Shown: positions 15,814 through 25,180, counted from the stretch's first letter. The stretch: DNA of 64,000 nucleotides from Candidatus Enterococcus huntleyi (GCF_009933175.1 NZ_MAEJ01000028.1:1-64000), one strand, 5' to 3'. Notes: generated by a model from the letters alone, not told the origin. Translations and numbers: made by a program.

Positions 15814-18105
15814 TTATTGGGTATTTTGTTCAGTCGTCTCGGTGTTGCTGACTGGTGGTGGTGTAACTGATGAATCTGGTGTTTGTGAACTTGTTTGTGT
15901 TTGTCCGTTATCTGGTTGACTCGGTGTTACAGGTGCACTTGAAGAGGAACTTGAGCTAGAACTTGAACTTGAGCTACTTGTTGAACTTTCAATTGTGCTT
16001 GATGTTGTACTTTCAATCGTTTCGCTGCTTACCGGTGGGGTATAGCTTGAACTTGGTGGGGTATATTTCCCATCAAGATAGAGCTCTCTTCCGATACGAG
16101 AGAGGCCACTTGGCATTTCCCAATCAACATTTGAGACTGAGGAAGAGACGTAACGCATAAATTCTCGATAGACATCAGAAGCAATCATATTCGTTTCATC
16201 TGTGATTGGCGTCATTTTTTTATTGTAGCCAGTCCATACTGAAATCGCATAGTTAGGTGTGTAACCTACAAATAAAATATCGGGATAGACGCCGTTTGTG
16301 GTATCTAATTTGGCCAATTCTTCATCCGTATAGTTTGACGTACCCGTCTTACCCGCTTGGTATAGGCCTTCGATTTGAGCATTGGTTCCTGAACCAATCG
16401 AAATCGTATCTTTTAAGATATCTGTCAACATATAGGCGGTAGTTTCTTTCATCGCCCGTTGTCCTTCAGCAGGAAATTCATCTTCGGTCCCATTTTGATA
16501 GACAACTTTATTGACGTATTGTGGTTTGTAATAAGTCCCACCATTGGCAATTGCCGCATAAGCAGCTGCCATTTTCAGTGAAGAGGCTCCATATTTTGAG
16601 CCATCTTGGTCTTCTGTATTACTTGAGATGGCGTTAGATTGATGAATCGTTTTATATTGAATCCCTAATTTTCCTAAGAAGGTCGTGATATTATCTGCAC
16701 CGACTTCATTAAATAATTTCACCGCTGGAACATTACGCGAATTATATAAAGCAGAACGTAAGGTGATATTTCCAAAATATTGATTGTCCCAGTTCTTGAC
16801 GGGCGTTTTGGTTCCTTCATAGGTGTAAGGCTGATCGGAAATCATATCGCCAGTCGATTTATCTAAATACTCGAAGGCTGGGCCGTAATCAGTGATGGGT
16901 TTCATCGTTGAACCAAAATCTCGGCCTGTTTCGACGGCCGCATTAAAACCAAAAACCGTTCCCTCGGCAACTTTACGGGCACCAATCTGTGCTCGAACTT
17001 GGCCTGTTTTAACGTCAACAAGTGTTGAAGCTACTTGAAATTCATCATCTGGATAATCGATATAATCTTCCGTATTAACAATATCATACAGTTTCTTTTG
17101 CGCTTCAAGATCAAGATTTGTGTAAATTTTCAGTCCATCTGTATAGACATCTTTACCCGTTTTTTCTTTAACCTCTTTGATTGCTTCAAAGATATAGTTA
17201 TCAACGATTTCACGATTTGAATCTTCTTTTGTTGGTTGTTGCAAGCCCTCATCAATTGGTGTAGCGATGGCTTCATCGTATTCCGCTTGTGAGATTTTCT
17301 TGTTTTCTAACATAGTACCTAATACAATATCGCGACGCGTTTTTGCATAATCGGGATGAACATAGGGATCATAATCACTTGGTGCTTGTGGCATACCGGC
17401 AATTAAAGCGGTCTGTGCCAACGTTAATTGATCTAAGGTTTTGTCAAAATAGTTCTCAGACGCTGTTTCCATTCCGTAGTAGCCATTTGCCATATAGACT
17501 TTATTAACATAGTAAGTCAAAATTTCTTGTTTGGATTTTTCTTTTTCTAATTCTAAGGCCATCCAGGCTTCTTGCGCTTTTCGTTTCAATGTCTGATCTT
17601 CAGCATTGGTTGAAAAGTAGGAAAGTTTAATTAACTGTTGCGTTAATGTACTACCTCCTTGGAGTCCGCCCGTTTTGACATTGGACACTGCTGAACCGAT
17701 AATCCGAATAGGATCGACACCTTTGTGTTGATAGAAACGGCGGTCTTCGACAGAAACAATCGCATCTATTAGTAATTGTGGCACTTGATTAGGCTCAATC
17801 TTGACCCTGTTTTCCGCACCAATATCTAATAAAAGCTGCTCATCTCCTGCATAAAATTTCGAAGAGACTGTGGCATCTAATTTCTCATCAGTAATTTTTT
17901 CGGAATCTTTAGCATACGACCAGAAAACACCAGCCCCAACAAGAATTCCGATTACCGCAAGTGTCACAAGGCTCAAGAAAATTTTCAGAATGATTGAACC
18001 AACTGACCGTTTTTTTTTCGGTTTTTGTTTGTTCGTGTTCGGCGTATTATTCTTCTGTGGTTTTTCTTGCCGGCGCGAAGCCCTTGACTGTGATTTATCT
18101 GACAT
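15814..18105 (-). CDS. pbp1A: Class A penicillin-binding protein PBP1A
   Basis: A bifunctional peptidoglycan glycosyltransferase and transpeptidase. The 763-residue protein has a short basic cytoplasmic tail, one membrane helix (about 38-62), and a GT51 domain (about 85-265) with catalytic VEDRRFYQHKG and GGSTLTQQLIK. The transpeptidase domain (about 345-640) has the serine motif STMK, then SRN, then KTGTS. A long Ser/Thr/Pro tail (about 675-763) includes a run of more than ten serines. recU ends 2 bp upstream; its Shine-Dalgarno AAAGGAG lies within the recU end. recU-pbp1A is a conserved Firmicute pair. Confidence 0.96.
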   Translation of the reverse strand: MSDKSQSRASRRQEKPQKNNTPNTNKQKPKKKRSVGSIILKIFLSLVTLAVIGILVGAGVFWSYAKDSEKITDEKLDATVSSKFYAGDEQLLLDIGAENRVKIEPNQVPQLLIDAIVSVEDRRFYQHKGVDPIRIIGSAVSNVKTGGLQGGSTLTQQLIKLSYFSTNAEDQTLKRKAQEAWMALELEKEKSKQEILTYYVNKVYMANGYYGMETASENYFDKTLDQLTLAQTALIAGMPQAPSDYDPYVHPDYAKTRRDIVLGTMLENKKISQAEYDEAIATPIDEGLQQPTKEDSNREIVDNYIFEAIKEVKEKTGKDVYTDGLKIYTNLDLEAQKKLYDIVNTEDYIDYPDDEFQVASTLVDVKTGQVRAQIGARKVAEGTVFGFNAAVETGRDFGSTMKPITDYGPAFEYLDKSTGDMISDQPYTYEGTKTPVKNWDNQYFGNITLRSALYNSRNVPAVKLFNEVGADNITTFLGKLGIQYKTIHQSNAISSNTEDQDGSKYGASSLKMAAAYAAIANGGTYYKPQYVNKVVYQNGTEDEFPAEGQRAMKETTAYMLTDILKDTISIGSGTNAQIEGLYQAGKTGTSNYTDEELAKLDTTNGVYPDILFVGYTPNYAISVWTGYNKKMTPITDETNMIASDVYREFMRYVSSSVSNVDWEMPSGLSRIGRELYLDGKYTPPSSSYTPPVSSETIESTTSSTIESSTSSSSSSSSSSSSSSAPVTPSQPDNGQTQTSSQTPDSSVTPPPVSNTETTEQNTQ

Positions 18106-18107
18106 AA

Positions 18108-18743
18108 CTAGTTAACTCCTTTTTTCCAATTAATATATTGGTCAACTGCTTCTAGGTAGGGGACACGTGGTGCAATGCCCGCCTTGATCTCAATACCTAG
18201 TTCTTCAATTTTGGTGAGGGAAACTGATTTTTTTCCGTTCAACTTTTGTTCTTCCCAAAGAGGAATAAGCGCGTCTGCTGCTAAGAAAAAATAGCGATTG
18301 ACTGCTGAAAAGCTGAGTAAAATAAAGCAGATACCTCCTTGTTTTAAACATGCGTTCATATGTTTAATTTGATGCTCATGAATATTTTTAAAAGGAAAAG
18401 AGGCTTTATTTTTGGTTTCTTTTGCCTCAAAGTCGAGATAGTTTCCTTTATAAACACCATTGTAATCCGTAGTGGAAGCTTGCGAAAAGTAAGCCTCTTT
18501 AATCACGGCAGCACTTCGTCTCGGATAATCGACCTTAACGATCTGTATAGGGGTTGGCTTTTTATGGATGACTGCTAGCCCACGACTTAAATAATACTCA
18601 TTGCTTAGATTAATGGCTTCTTCAAAACGCATCCCACGTTTGCCAAACTCGATAGGTTTCTTTTTCTTGTTCGTGGCTTGAGTTTTCTTCTCAGTTGGCT
18701 CATTATTAATATAAGAACGTCCATTAGGATAACGAAAAACCAT
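18108..18743 (-). CDS. recU: Holliday junction resolvase RecU
   Basis: Cleaves four-way DNA junctions during recombination and aids chromosome segregation. The 211-residue protein starts with MVFRYPNGRSYINN, like other RecU proteins (M-x-RYPNG). It has the nuclease core TDYNGVYKGNYLDFEAKETKNKAS in recognisable parts (DYNGVY, LDFEAKETK) and HEHQIKHM. I choose ATG 18741-18743 with AGGAG ten bases upstream; an extended frame to 18767 adds eight residues not seen in the family. It is divergent from ypsA and co-directional with pbp1A. Confidence 0.95.
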   Translation of the reverse strand: MVFRYPNGRSYINNEPTEKKTQATNKKKKPIEFGKRGMRFEEAINLSNEYYLSRGLAVIHKKPTPIQIVKVDYPRRSAAVIKEAYFSQASTTDYNGVYKGNYLDFEAKETKNKASFPFKNIHEHQIKHMNACLKQGGICFILLSFSAVNRYFFLAADALIPLWEEQKLNGKKSVSLTKIEELGIEIKAGIAPRVPYLEAVDQYINWKKGVN

Positions 18744-18805
18744 AAAAATCACACTCCTAGTGCACATTATAGCAAAAAAGACGGAAGAAAGAAAAGGGGA
18801 GCAGA

Positions 18806-19351
18806 ATGAATAAACTAAAAACGCTCTATTTGACTGGCTATCGTAGTTTTGAAGTCGGCGTCTTTAAAGACAAAGACCCCAAAATTCAAGTTATTAAAAA
18901 AGTCTTAAAAGAGGCTTTGCGCTACTATGCTGAGAATGGACTAGAGTGGGTCTTGACCAGTGGAAATTTAGGCGTTGAACTGTGGGGCGCTGAAGTGGTG
19001 AGTGAATTAAAAAGTGATTTTCCCGACTTAAACTTAGGTATTATTTTTCCATTCTCTGAGTTTGGTAGTCAATGGAACGAAACCAATCAAGCGAAGCTGC
19101 AGATGGTGAAACAGTTAGCTGATTACGTCAATTCGACTAGCCACCAACCCTACAAAGCACCTGACCAACTGAGAAACCACACGAGCTTTTTATTAGAACA
19201 TTCCAATGGCACCTTGATGGTTTACGATAAAGAGTTTCCTGGAAAGCCGAAGTTTTTCGTGGAAGCTGCGGAAAAATTTTCTGAAAATTCACCTTATCTA
19301 ATTCATTTAATAACCATGGATGATTTACAAAATTCTATAGAAACTTTCTAA
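18806..19351 (+). CDS. ypsA: YpsA-type SLOG-fold protein (DUF1273)
   Basis: A 181-residue member of the DUF1273/YpsA family, a Rossmann-like (SLOG, DprA-related) fold predicted to bind a nucleotide. Features are TGYRSFEVGVFKDKDPKI (N-terminal TGYRS), WVLTSGNLGVELWGAEV, and the FPFSEFGSQWNE segment. In Bacillus and Staphylococcus YpsA affects cell division. It lies directly upstream of gpsB, as in other Firmicutes, and divergent from recU. The start is ATG 18806 after AAAGGGGAG. Confidence 0.93.
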   Translation: MNKLKTLYLTGYRSFEVGVFKDKDPKIQVIKKVLKEALRYYAENGLEWVLTSGNLGVELWGAEVVSELKSDFPDLNLGIIFPFSEFGSQWNETNQAKLQMVKQLADYVNSTSHQPYKAPDQLRNHTSFLLEHSNGTLMVYDKEFPGKPKFFVEAAEKFSENSPYLIHLITMDDLQNSIETF

Positions 19352-19466
19352 GATGTCTTTAAAAAAAGAAGATAAAGCAGATAGTGTTTGATTTCTAGGG
19401 ATTTTTTAGATACAATGATAAGGGTAGAAATTTACTATCACGTAAATAAATAATGAGGTGCAAAAC

Positions 19467-19886
19467 ATGGCTAACTTAATGTATAATCCAAAAGATATTT
19501 TACAACAAGAGTTTAAGACAAAAATGCGCGGATATGATCCAATTGAAGTCGATGAATTTTTAGATAACATCATCAAGGATTATGAAGCGTATAACAAACA
19601 AATTTTAGCATTACAAGAAGAAAATGATCGTTTATTAGCGAAGATTGACCAATTATCTAAAAGTCAGAACGTGGCTTCACGTATTCAACAAGAAGCACCT
19701 AAGAGTGCAGCTGTGACTAATTTTGACATTTTAAAACGCTTGTCAAATTTAGAACGTGAAGTGTTTGGTAAGAAGCTTGATCAAGAGGGCTTTGATGCAC
19801 CAGCAGCAACACGGACATCAAATTTCAGTTCGAACTATTCGAATACTGATAACAGTGACGATTTAGATAAGACTAGATTATTTTAA
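19467..19886 (+). CDS. gpsB: Cell-division regulator GpsB
   Basis: A cytoplasmic DivIVA-like adaptor that coordinates class A PBPs with the divisome. The 139-residue product has the N-terminal DivIVA-type motif ILQQEFKTKMRGYDPIEVDEFLD (in parts: EFKTKMRGYDP, VDEFLDNI), a coiled coil (about 30-65) and a C-terminal helix (FDILKRLSNLEREVFGK). An acidic, Asn/Ser-rich linker lies before DKTRLF. I choose ATG 19467 with TGAGGTG upstream rather than the GTG at 19458, which is part of that site. The PBP1A partner gene lies nearby. Confidence 0.94.
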   Translation: MANLMYNPKDILQQEFKTKMRGYDPIEVDEFLDNIIKDYEAYNKQILALQEENDRLLAKIDQLSKSQNVASRIQQEAPKSAAVTNFDILKRLSNLEREVFGKKLDQEGFDAPAATRTSNFSSNYSNTDNSDDLDKTRLF

Positions 19887-19898
19887 CCAAATGAATAT

Positions 19899-20293
19899 TC
19901 CTGTAATTTTCGGGTGATCGCGGTTTGGCCTTGTGCTAAGCTGAGGAAAGTCCATGCTCGCACAGACTGAGATGTCTGTAGTGTTCGTGCTTAGCGAAAA
20001 AATAAGCTAAGGTACTTCTAATAGAAGTAACGGCAGGAAAACCGGCTAAGGCGTAAGCTATGCCCCAGTATCCTTGAAAGTGCCACAGTGACGAAGCGTT
20101 TTGGGAAACGAAAACGGTGGAACGCGGTAAACCCCTCGAGCGAGCAACCCAAACTATGGTAGGGGCGCTTTTTGATCGGAAATGAACGAAGCAAAGAGGC
20201 AATCAAATGATTGCAGATAGATGATGACCGCGCCTTCTTAGTCTCCCTGAGAGTGAAGGCGTACAAAACATGGCTTACAGAAAATTACAGGTA
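19899..20293 (+). ncRNA. rnpB: RNase P RNA, type B
   Basis: The catalytic RNA that matures tRNA 5' ends. Conserved segments are present in order: CGGGTGATCGCGG, GAGGAAAGTCCATGCTCGCAC, TAGTGTTCGTGC, AACGGCAGGAAAACC, CTTGAAAGTGCCACAGTGACG, GTGGAACGCGGTAAACCCCT, CGAGCGAGCAACCCAAA, GCAGATAGATGATGACCGC, and ACAAAACATGGCTTACAG. The 5' end CCTGTAATTTTC pairs with GAAAATTACAGG at the 3' end (P1). The layout matches the Bacillus-type B RNA. Ends are set by P1 and are approximate. ORFs drawn across it are spurious. Confidence 0.97.
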
Positions 20294-20301
20294 ATCAGGG
20301 A

Positions 20302-20334
20302 GTCCTTCCAACAGTGTTGTGAAGGCTTTTTTTA
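20302..20334 (+). terminator. rnpB terminator
   Basis: CCTTCCAACA pairs with TGTTGTGAAGG with small mismatches, followed by CTTTTTTT. Confidence 0.85.
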
Positions 20335-20351
20335 TAAGTAAGGAGAGAACA

Positions 20352-21524
20352 ATGGACAAAAATAGAAAATTTCAACTAGTAGCAACAGCGGCTAGTGGTT
20401 TAGAAGCGTTAGTCGGCAAAGAACTGCGTGACTTAGGGATCGATTGCCAAGTGGAGAACGGACGGGCTCGTTTTGAAGGAACCATGGAGACCATTGCCAC
20501 AGCAAACTTATGGTTACGCACAGCAGACCGCATAAAAATTATCGTTGGTGAGTTTGATGCTTTCAGCTTCGATGAATTATTCGAGCAAGTCAAAGCGTTG
20601 CCGTGGGAAGATTACTTACCACTGGATGCAGAATTCCCAGTCACAGGTAAATCAATTAAGTCCAAGTTGTACAGTGTGCCCGACTGTCAGGCAATCACTA
20701 AAAAAGCGATTGTTAATCGTTTGCGTGAAGTCTACCATCGTCCAGCCAGTGTGCCTTTGACTGAAACTGGCGATTTCTTCAAATTAGAAGTTGCTTTATT
20801 GAAGGATCACGTAATCGTTTCCTTAGATACGACTGGTCCAAGCTTATTTAAGCGTGGCTATCGGATGGAAAAAGGTGGCGCACCGTTGAAAGAAAATATG
20901 GCGGCAGCCTTAGTTATGCTTACCAACTGGCGCAAAGATCGTCCATTTTATGATCCCGTATGTGGTTCAGGGACTTTATGTATTGAAGCCGCATTAATTG
21001 GACATAATATTGCTCCAGGCTTTAATCGTGAATTCGTTTGTGAAACTTGGGAATGGTTTGATGCGGAAATTTTTGAACAAGTCCGTAAAGATGCCGAGGA
21101 AAAAGCAGACTATGATATCCAATTAGATATTGCTGGTTCTGATATTAATGGTCGCATGATTGAGATTGCTCAATCAAATGCGGAAGAAATCGGTTTAGGT
21201 GATTCGATTACCTTTAAACAGCAAGCTGTCAAAGATTTTACCACAGAGAAAGAATACGGCGTGATTGTCGCAAATCCGCCATACGGTGAACGTTTAGGTG
21301 AAGAAGAAAGTGTTCGTCGTCTTTATACTGAGATGGGAGAAGTCTTCCGTCCGCTAAAAACGTGGAGCAAATACATCTTAACTAGCGATTTAACGTTTGA
21401 AGAATATTATAAAGCTCGCGCAACGAAGAAGCGTAAATTATACAATGGTGCGATTCGGACGGACTTGTTCCAATATTGGGGCACACGACCACCGCGTCAA
21501 CCACGGGAAGAAACACAAGGATAA
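20352..21524 (+). CDS. 23S rRNA (guanine-N2)-methyltransferase, RlmL/YpsC type
   Basis: An SAM-dependent methyltransferase that modifies 23S rRNA. The 390-residue protein has an N-terminal ferredoxin-like/THUMP region (about 1-155) and a Rossmann methyltransferase domain (about 160-375). The latter carries DPVCGSGTLCIEAALIG (SAM motif I), DINGRMIEIAQSNAEEIG and the catalytic NPPYGERLG. It is the YpsC-type single-methyltransferase form, shorter than the fused E. coli RlmKL. I choose ATG 20352 after AAGGAGAGAAC. It lies right after rnpB, whose terminator separates them. Confidence 0.92.
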   Translation: MDKNRKFQLVATAASGLEALVGKELRDLGIDCQVENGRARFEGTMETIATANLWLRTADRIKIIVGEFDAFSFDELFEQVKALPWEDYLPLDAEFPVTGKSIKSKLYSVPDCQAITKKAIVNRLREVYHRPASVPLTETGDFFKLEVALLKDHVIVSLDTTGPSLFKRGYRMEKGGAPLKENMAAALVMLTNWRKDRPFYDPVCGSGTLCIEAALIGHNIAPGFNREFVCETWEWFDAEIFEQVRKDAEEKADYDIQLDIAGSDINGRMIEIAQSNAEEIGLGDSITFKQQAVKDFTTEKEYGVIVANPPYGERLGEEESVRRLYTEMGEVFRPLKTWSKYILTSDLTFEEYYKARATKKRKLYNGAIRTDLFQYWGTRPPRQPREETQG

Positions 21525-21583
21525 GTGGCAGAACCCCAAAGCGATTAAGGATAAATTTTTAGGATGTTATTGGAGGAATACAG

Positions 21584-23080
21584 ATGAAAGAACAAGAATT
21601 TTTACAAGAACTAAAGGAAATCAGCCTACTTCAACAAACTTTAGCTATGCTAGGCTGGGATACTCAGACAGGGATGCCTGAAAAAGCCAGTGATGAACGT
21701 GGCGAAGTGGAGAGCTATTTATCAGGCCTAGCCTTTGAAAAAGAAGTCGGACCAAAAATCAAAGAAGCCTTGACCTACTTTGCTGACCATCAAGATGAAC
21801 TATCAGAAGTTGGCCAGGCTGCCTATAAAGTCGTTAAAGAAAACTATGACTTAAATCATGCCATTCCAAAAGAAAAAATGGAAGAGCTGAGCGGTGCGTT
21901 ATCAAAAGCGCATGGTAGCTGGCAAAAATCGCGTGCAACGAAGAATTTTTCTGACTTCCGTGATGCTTTAGATAAAAACATCCGTTTAACGAAAGAACTG
22001 ATTCCTTATTGGAAGAAAGACGAAGCAACGGATTATGATGTTTTATTAAATCAATATGAACCAAATATGACCGTTGAAATCTTAGATAAAGTCTTTGCAC
22101 AATTACGTGAAGGGATTATGGCGATTCGCCAAACCTTACAAGAAAAAGGAACTGAACCGAAGACAGATTTTCTTACTCGTAAGATGACCGTGGCACAACA
22201 ACGAAAATTCGTGATGGGTGTGGTGACAGAATTAGGCTATGATTTCAGTCGTGGACGTTTAGATGATACCATCCATCCGTTTATGATTGGCATTAACCAC
22301 AATGATATCCGAATTACGACGCGTTGGGATGAACATGATTTCACGATGGCGACATTTGGCGTGATTCACGAAGCTGGTCATGGTATGTATGAACAAAATA
22401 TTGATCCAAAATATGCTTATACACCTGTAGCGACAGGCACGTCGATGGGGATTCATGAGTCTCAATCACTCTTTAATGAAATCATTATTGGAAGCAATAA
22501 ACAGTTCTGGAAAAAACAATTTCCATTCTTAAAAGAGTGTGCAGAAGGAACCTTCGATGACATTTCCTTTGATGAATTTTATGATTCGTTGAAGAAAACA
22601 CAAGCGAGCTTAATCCGGATTGAAGCAGATAGTCTGACTTATCCATTGCACATCATTATTCGTTACGAAATTGAAAAAATGATTTTCAATGGCGATGCAA
22701 AAGTTGATGATTTACCACAAATCTGGAATGACAAATACGAAGAGTATTTAGGCGTTCGTCCAGAGAATGATTTGGAAGGAATTCTACAAGATGTGCATTG
22801 GTCTGGCGGTAGCTTCGGTTATTTCCCATCATATGCCTTAGGTTATATGTATGCAGCACAGCTGTTAGACGCGATGCAAAAAGATCTTGATTTTGATGCA
22901 GTTCTAGCCTCAGATGATTACCAACCAATCAGAGTTTGGTTGACGGAACATATCCACCAATATGGGGCGTCTAAAAAACCAAATGAGTTGATTTCCGAAA
23001 CAACTGGTGAGGGATTAAATCCTCAGTATTTGATTGATTATATGAAGAAAATCTATTTTGACGTCTATAAAGTGAACTAA
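21584..23080 (+). CDS. M32 family metallocarboxypeptidase (Taq carboxypeptidase type)
   Basis: Cytoplasmic zinc carboxypeptidase. The 498-residue protein has the zinc motif HEAGH (His262-Glu263-His266), the downstream GIHESQSLFNEIIIG segment that supplies the third ligand, and the substrate-binding IRYEIEKMIF and PSYALGYMYAAQL motifs characteristic of M32. The length is that of the family. The start is ATG 21584 after TTGGAGG. There is no signal peptide. It is followed by a strong terminator. Confidence 0.95.
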   Translation: MKEQEFLQELKEISLLQQTLAMLGWDTQTGMPEKASDERGEVESYLSGLAFEKEVGPKIKEALTYFADHQDELSEVGQAAYKVVKENYDLNHAIPKEKMEELSGALSKAHGSWQKSRATKNFSDFRDALDKNIRLTKELIPYWKKDEATDYDVLLNQYEPNMTVEILDKVFAQLREGIMAIRQTLQEKGTEPKTDFLTRKMTVAQQRKFVMGVVTELGYDFSRGRLDDTIHPFMIGINHNDIRITTRWDEHDFTMATFGVIHEAGHGMYEQNIDPKYAYTPVATGTSMGIHESQSLFNEIIIGSNKQFWKKQFPFLKECAEGTFDDISFDEFYDSLKKTQASLIRIEADSLTYPLHIIIRYEIEKMIFNGDAKVDDLPQIWNDKYEEYLGVRPENDLEGILQDVHWSGGSFGYFPSYALGYMYAAQLLDAMQKDLDFDAVLASDDYQPIRVWLTEHIHQYGASKKPNELISETTGEGLNPQYLIDYMKKIYFDVYKVN

Positions 23081-23090
23081 AAATACGCAA

Positions 23091-23134
23091 AAAAACTGAG
23101 TGACTATCGTCTATTTGATACTCACTCAGTTTTT
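23091..23134 (+). terminator. Terminator of the M32 carboxypeptidase gene
   Basis: AAAAACTGAGTGA (23091-23103) pairs perfectly with TCACTCAGTTTTT (23122-23134). Confidence 0.92.
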
Positions 23135-23172
23135 CTGATGATGGCTAAATTACTCATAAGGGGGGAATGTTC

Positions 23173-23721
23173 ATGAATTTGAGGACGGAGAGATTACAGC
23201 TTAGACCCTTTGAAGCAGACGACTGTCAAGATAGCTATGAAATCTATCGTAGCGCTGAAACCTGTAGATTCTTGTTACATGAACCTTGGTCGGAAAGTAC
23301 CAAAGAAGCGGAATTTAAAACATTGTTAGCTGAAAACCACTTGTCTGAAATGACAAATCTCCATCTTGCTTGCCAGTTGGAGGAGAAAGTCATCGGTGAC
23401 ATTTCAATTTGGTACACAGATATGAAAGAGACGGTCGAAATTGGTTTCAGTTTTAATCCAAATTTTGCCGGCCAAGGCTATGCTACAGAAGCTGTAAAAG
23501 CAGTTATTACCGAACTTTTTAGCAATAAGAAGGTTCATCGAATTCAAGCAAATCTCGATGCTCGAAATAGTGCATCTGCTCATTTGTGTCAACGTGTAGG
23601 TATGCATAAAGAAGCTCATTTTAGACAAGATTATTGGAATAAAGGCGAATGGACGGATAGTTTCGTGTATGGGTTGCTAGAATCAGATATCGTAGCGAAT
23701 CTGGAATTATTGGATGACTAA
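23173..23721 (+). CDS. GNAT acetyltransferase, RimJ/RimL type
   Basis: The 182-residue protein begins LRTERLQLRPFEADD, the usual opening of RimJ/RimL-like N-acetyltransferases. It contains the acetyl-CoA loop NFAGQGYATEAVKAVI and the LDARNSASAHLCQRVGMHKEA tail (split here as LDARNSASAHL and RVGMHKEA). The substrate is unknown. I choose ATG 23173, seven bases after AAGGGGGG, over ATG 23167, which is too close to it. Confidence 0.88.
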   Translation: MNLRTERLQLRPFEADDCQDSYEIYRSAETCRFLLHEPWSESTKEAEFKTLLAENHLSEMTNLHLACQLEEKVIGDISIWYTDMKETVEIGFSFNPNFAGQGYATEAVKAVITELFSNKKVHRIQANLDARNSASAHLCQRVGMHKEAHFRQDYWNKGEWTDSFVYGLLESDIVANLELLDD

Positions 23722-23789
23722 TCCGCAAAGGATAATAGTAAATTTAGCAAAAAAACGACACGATGTATATTCGTTTTTTGGGAGGAAAT

Positions 23790-24437
23790 ATGCAAAAAGA
23801 ACTTGATCAAATTAAAGAGTATACTTATAACATTTTGCAAAATGATACGACAGGGCACAGCATGGATCACATTGAACGGGTGGTCGCTATCAGTCAAGCA
23901 ATTCTTGAGACAGAACCAACGGCTGACGCGTTTGTCGTCCTAGCAGCGGCTTATCTACATGATACGATAGATGATAAATTAGTCGAAGATGAAGCGCAAG
24001 CAGTAGAAGACCTTCGTGGATTTCTCGATTCATTAGCGATTGAACCCGCAACCTGCCAAGAAATTATGTATATCATTCAGCATCTTTCTTTTTCTAAAGA
24101 AATTACTGCAGGTAAAGAGACCCTCAGTCTATCTGGTCAAATCGTCCAAGATGCGGACCGAATTGACGCGTTGGGTGCGGTTGGTATTCTTCGGACTGCT
24201 TATTTTGGTGGCGCTAAAGGGCATCCTATCTATGATCCAGCCATCAAACCGATTGATTACACCTCGAAAAAAGATTATCGTCGGGGGAGTACAGTGATTA
24301 ATCATTTTTACGAAAAATTATTCTTGTTACCTGATCGAATGAATACGACTTATGGGAAACAGGAAGCCTTGAGACGAAAAACATTTATGGAAAATTTTCT
24401 TGAAGAATTTTATCAGGAGTGGCCAGATACAGACTAA
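23790..24437 (+). CDS. HD-domain phosphohydrolase (YpgQ/YedJ type)
   Basis: The 215-residue metal-dependent phosphohydrolase has the HD signature split as HSMDHIERV, AAAYLHDTIDD and QDADRIDALGAVGI, followed by AKGHPIYDP. In B. subtilis, YpgQ is a Mn-dependent pyrophosphohydrolase acting on (d)NTPs; the substrate here is inferred from that family only. The start is ATG 23790 after GGGAGGA; the longer frame from 23763 has no ribosome binding site. Confidence 0.88.
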   Translation: MQKELDQIKEYTYNILQNDTTGHSMDHIERVVAISQAILETEPTADAFVVLAAAYLHDTIDDKLVEDEAQAVEDLRGFLDSLAIEPATCQEIMYIIQHLSFSKEITAGKETLSLSGQIVQDADRIDALGAVGILRTAYFGGAKGHPIYDPAIKPIDYTSKKDYRRGSTVINHFYEKLFLLPDRMNTTYGKQEALRRKTFMENFLEEFYQEWPDTD

Positions 24438-24480
24438 TCAAGTAGCAATCTAATTAGTTTATTTTTCTGCTTATCTTTCC

Positions 24481-24486
24481 TATAAT
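24481..24486 (+). promoter_or_regulatory. -10 box ahead of two small hypothetical genes
   Basis: TATAAT lies 22 bp before ATG 24508; the -35 region is weak. Confidence 0.4.
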
Positions 24487-24507
24487 AGAGCCAAGGAGGT
24501 CGTAACA

Positions 24508-24867
24508 ATGTTTTTTCAACAGGCGCTCACGCCAAGAGCTTTATTAAGGACGCTTCCACATATTTCAGAATGTTTCCTATTAATTCAAAGCCATTTTAAG
24601 GAAAAAAATTATCAGGTGGCGGTCTATAAGTATGAACAGGAATATTTTCTTTTACGAGATGATGGACTTTTAAAGACGATCAACCGTTTGTCCCTCAGCC
24701 CACGTGGCGATGAGGAGGAAATTCTTTCAGCAATTGAAGATGCCTTGGATGCCAACAATTATCTGATTACAGAAGAGAAATGTCTCTTACTCGACTTAAG
24801 AACCATTGAAAAAATGGGCGAAGAAGCCCAGACGAAGATTAACTATTTTGAGTTTGTTGATTTATAG
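24508..24867 (+). CDS. Hypothetical protein (119 aa)
   Basis: A 119-residue soluble protein of mixed alpha/beta character. It includes FLLIQSHFKEKNYQVAVYK and an acidic RGDEEEILSAIEDALDANNY stretch. There are no membrane segments and no motif that I recognise. A good ribosome binding site (AAGGAGGTC) precedes ATG 24508. It ends 12 bp before a second small gene, so the two form an operon; the pair probably works together. Function is unknown. Confidence 0.8.
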   Translation: MFFQQALTPRALLRTLPHISECFLLIQSHFKEKNYQVAVYKYEQEYFLLRDDGLLKTINRLSLSPRGDEEEILSAIEDALDANNYLITEEKCLLLDLRTIEKMGEEAQTKINYFEFVDL

Positions 24868-24879
24868 GAGGGAAATTCG

Positions 24880-25104
24880 ATGAAAAAAACCGCTTATATC
24901 ACGTTTGAAGAAACTCATTTACTTTCTTTATTGAAACAGGTCGCCGGTGAGGTTAGCACATTAGAGTTAATTGACGAAGAGAATGACTTAGATGTGATGG
25001 TTCTTTCCCGAGCAGACTGGGAATACTTAGTTAACTCATTGGATAGTGACAATCGCGAACGATTTGAAACGGAAGATCCAATTGATGATTGGCCCAAAGA
25101 ATAA
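24880..25104 (+). CDS. Hypothetical acidic protein (74 aa)
   Basis: A 74-residue, strongly acidic protein ending DWPKE, with a hydrophobic middle (LLSLLKQVAGEVSTLELI) followed by a D/E-rich segment. GGAGGG precedes ATG 24880. It is co-transcribed with the 119-residue protein upstream. There is no recognised family. A convergent terminator follows. Confidence 0.75.
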   Translation: MKKTAYITFEETHLLSLLKQVAGEVSTLELIDEENDLDVMVLSRADWEYLVNSLDSDNRERFETEDPIDDWPKE

Positions 25105-25180
25105 AAAAGCACAACTCACTAGCCAAGGCTAACCCATTCAGTTATGTGGGATACCGACTAGTAGAGCAGTGCTTTTCTTT
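25105..25180. terminator. Bidirectional terminator between convergent small genes
   Basis: AAAAGCAC (25105-25112) pairs with GTGCTTTT (25169-25176), and an inner CTCACTAG/CTAGTAGAG stem extends it. T-rich tails occur on both strands. Confidence 0.6.

Noticed and set aside
19936-20266. Two minus-strand ORFs of 82-88 codons
   Set aside because: They lie entirely inside the RNase P RNA gene.
21397-21681. 94-codon ORF bridging the rRNA methyltransferase and M32 genes
   Set aside because: Overlaps the ends of two clear genes in another frame and has no family features.
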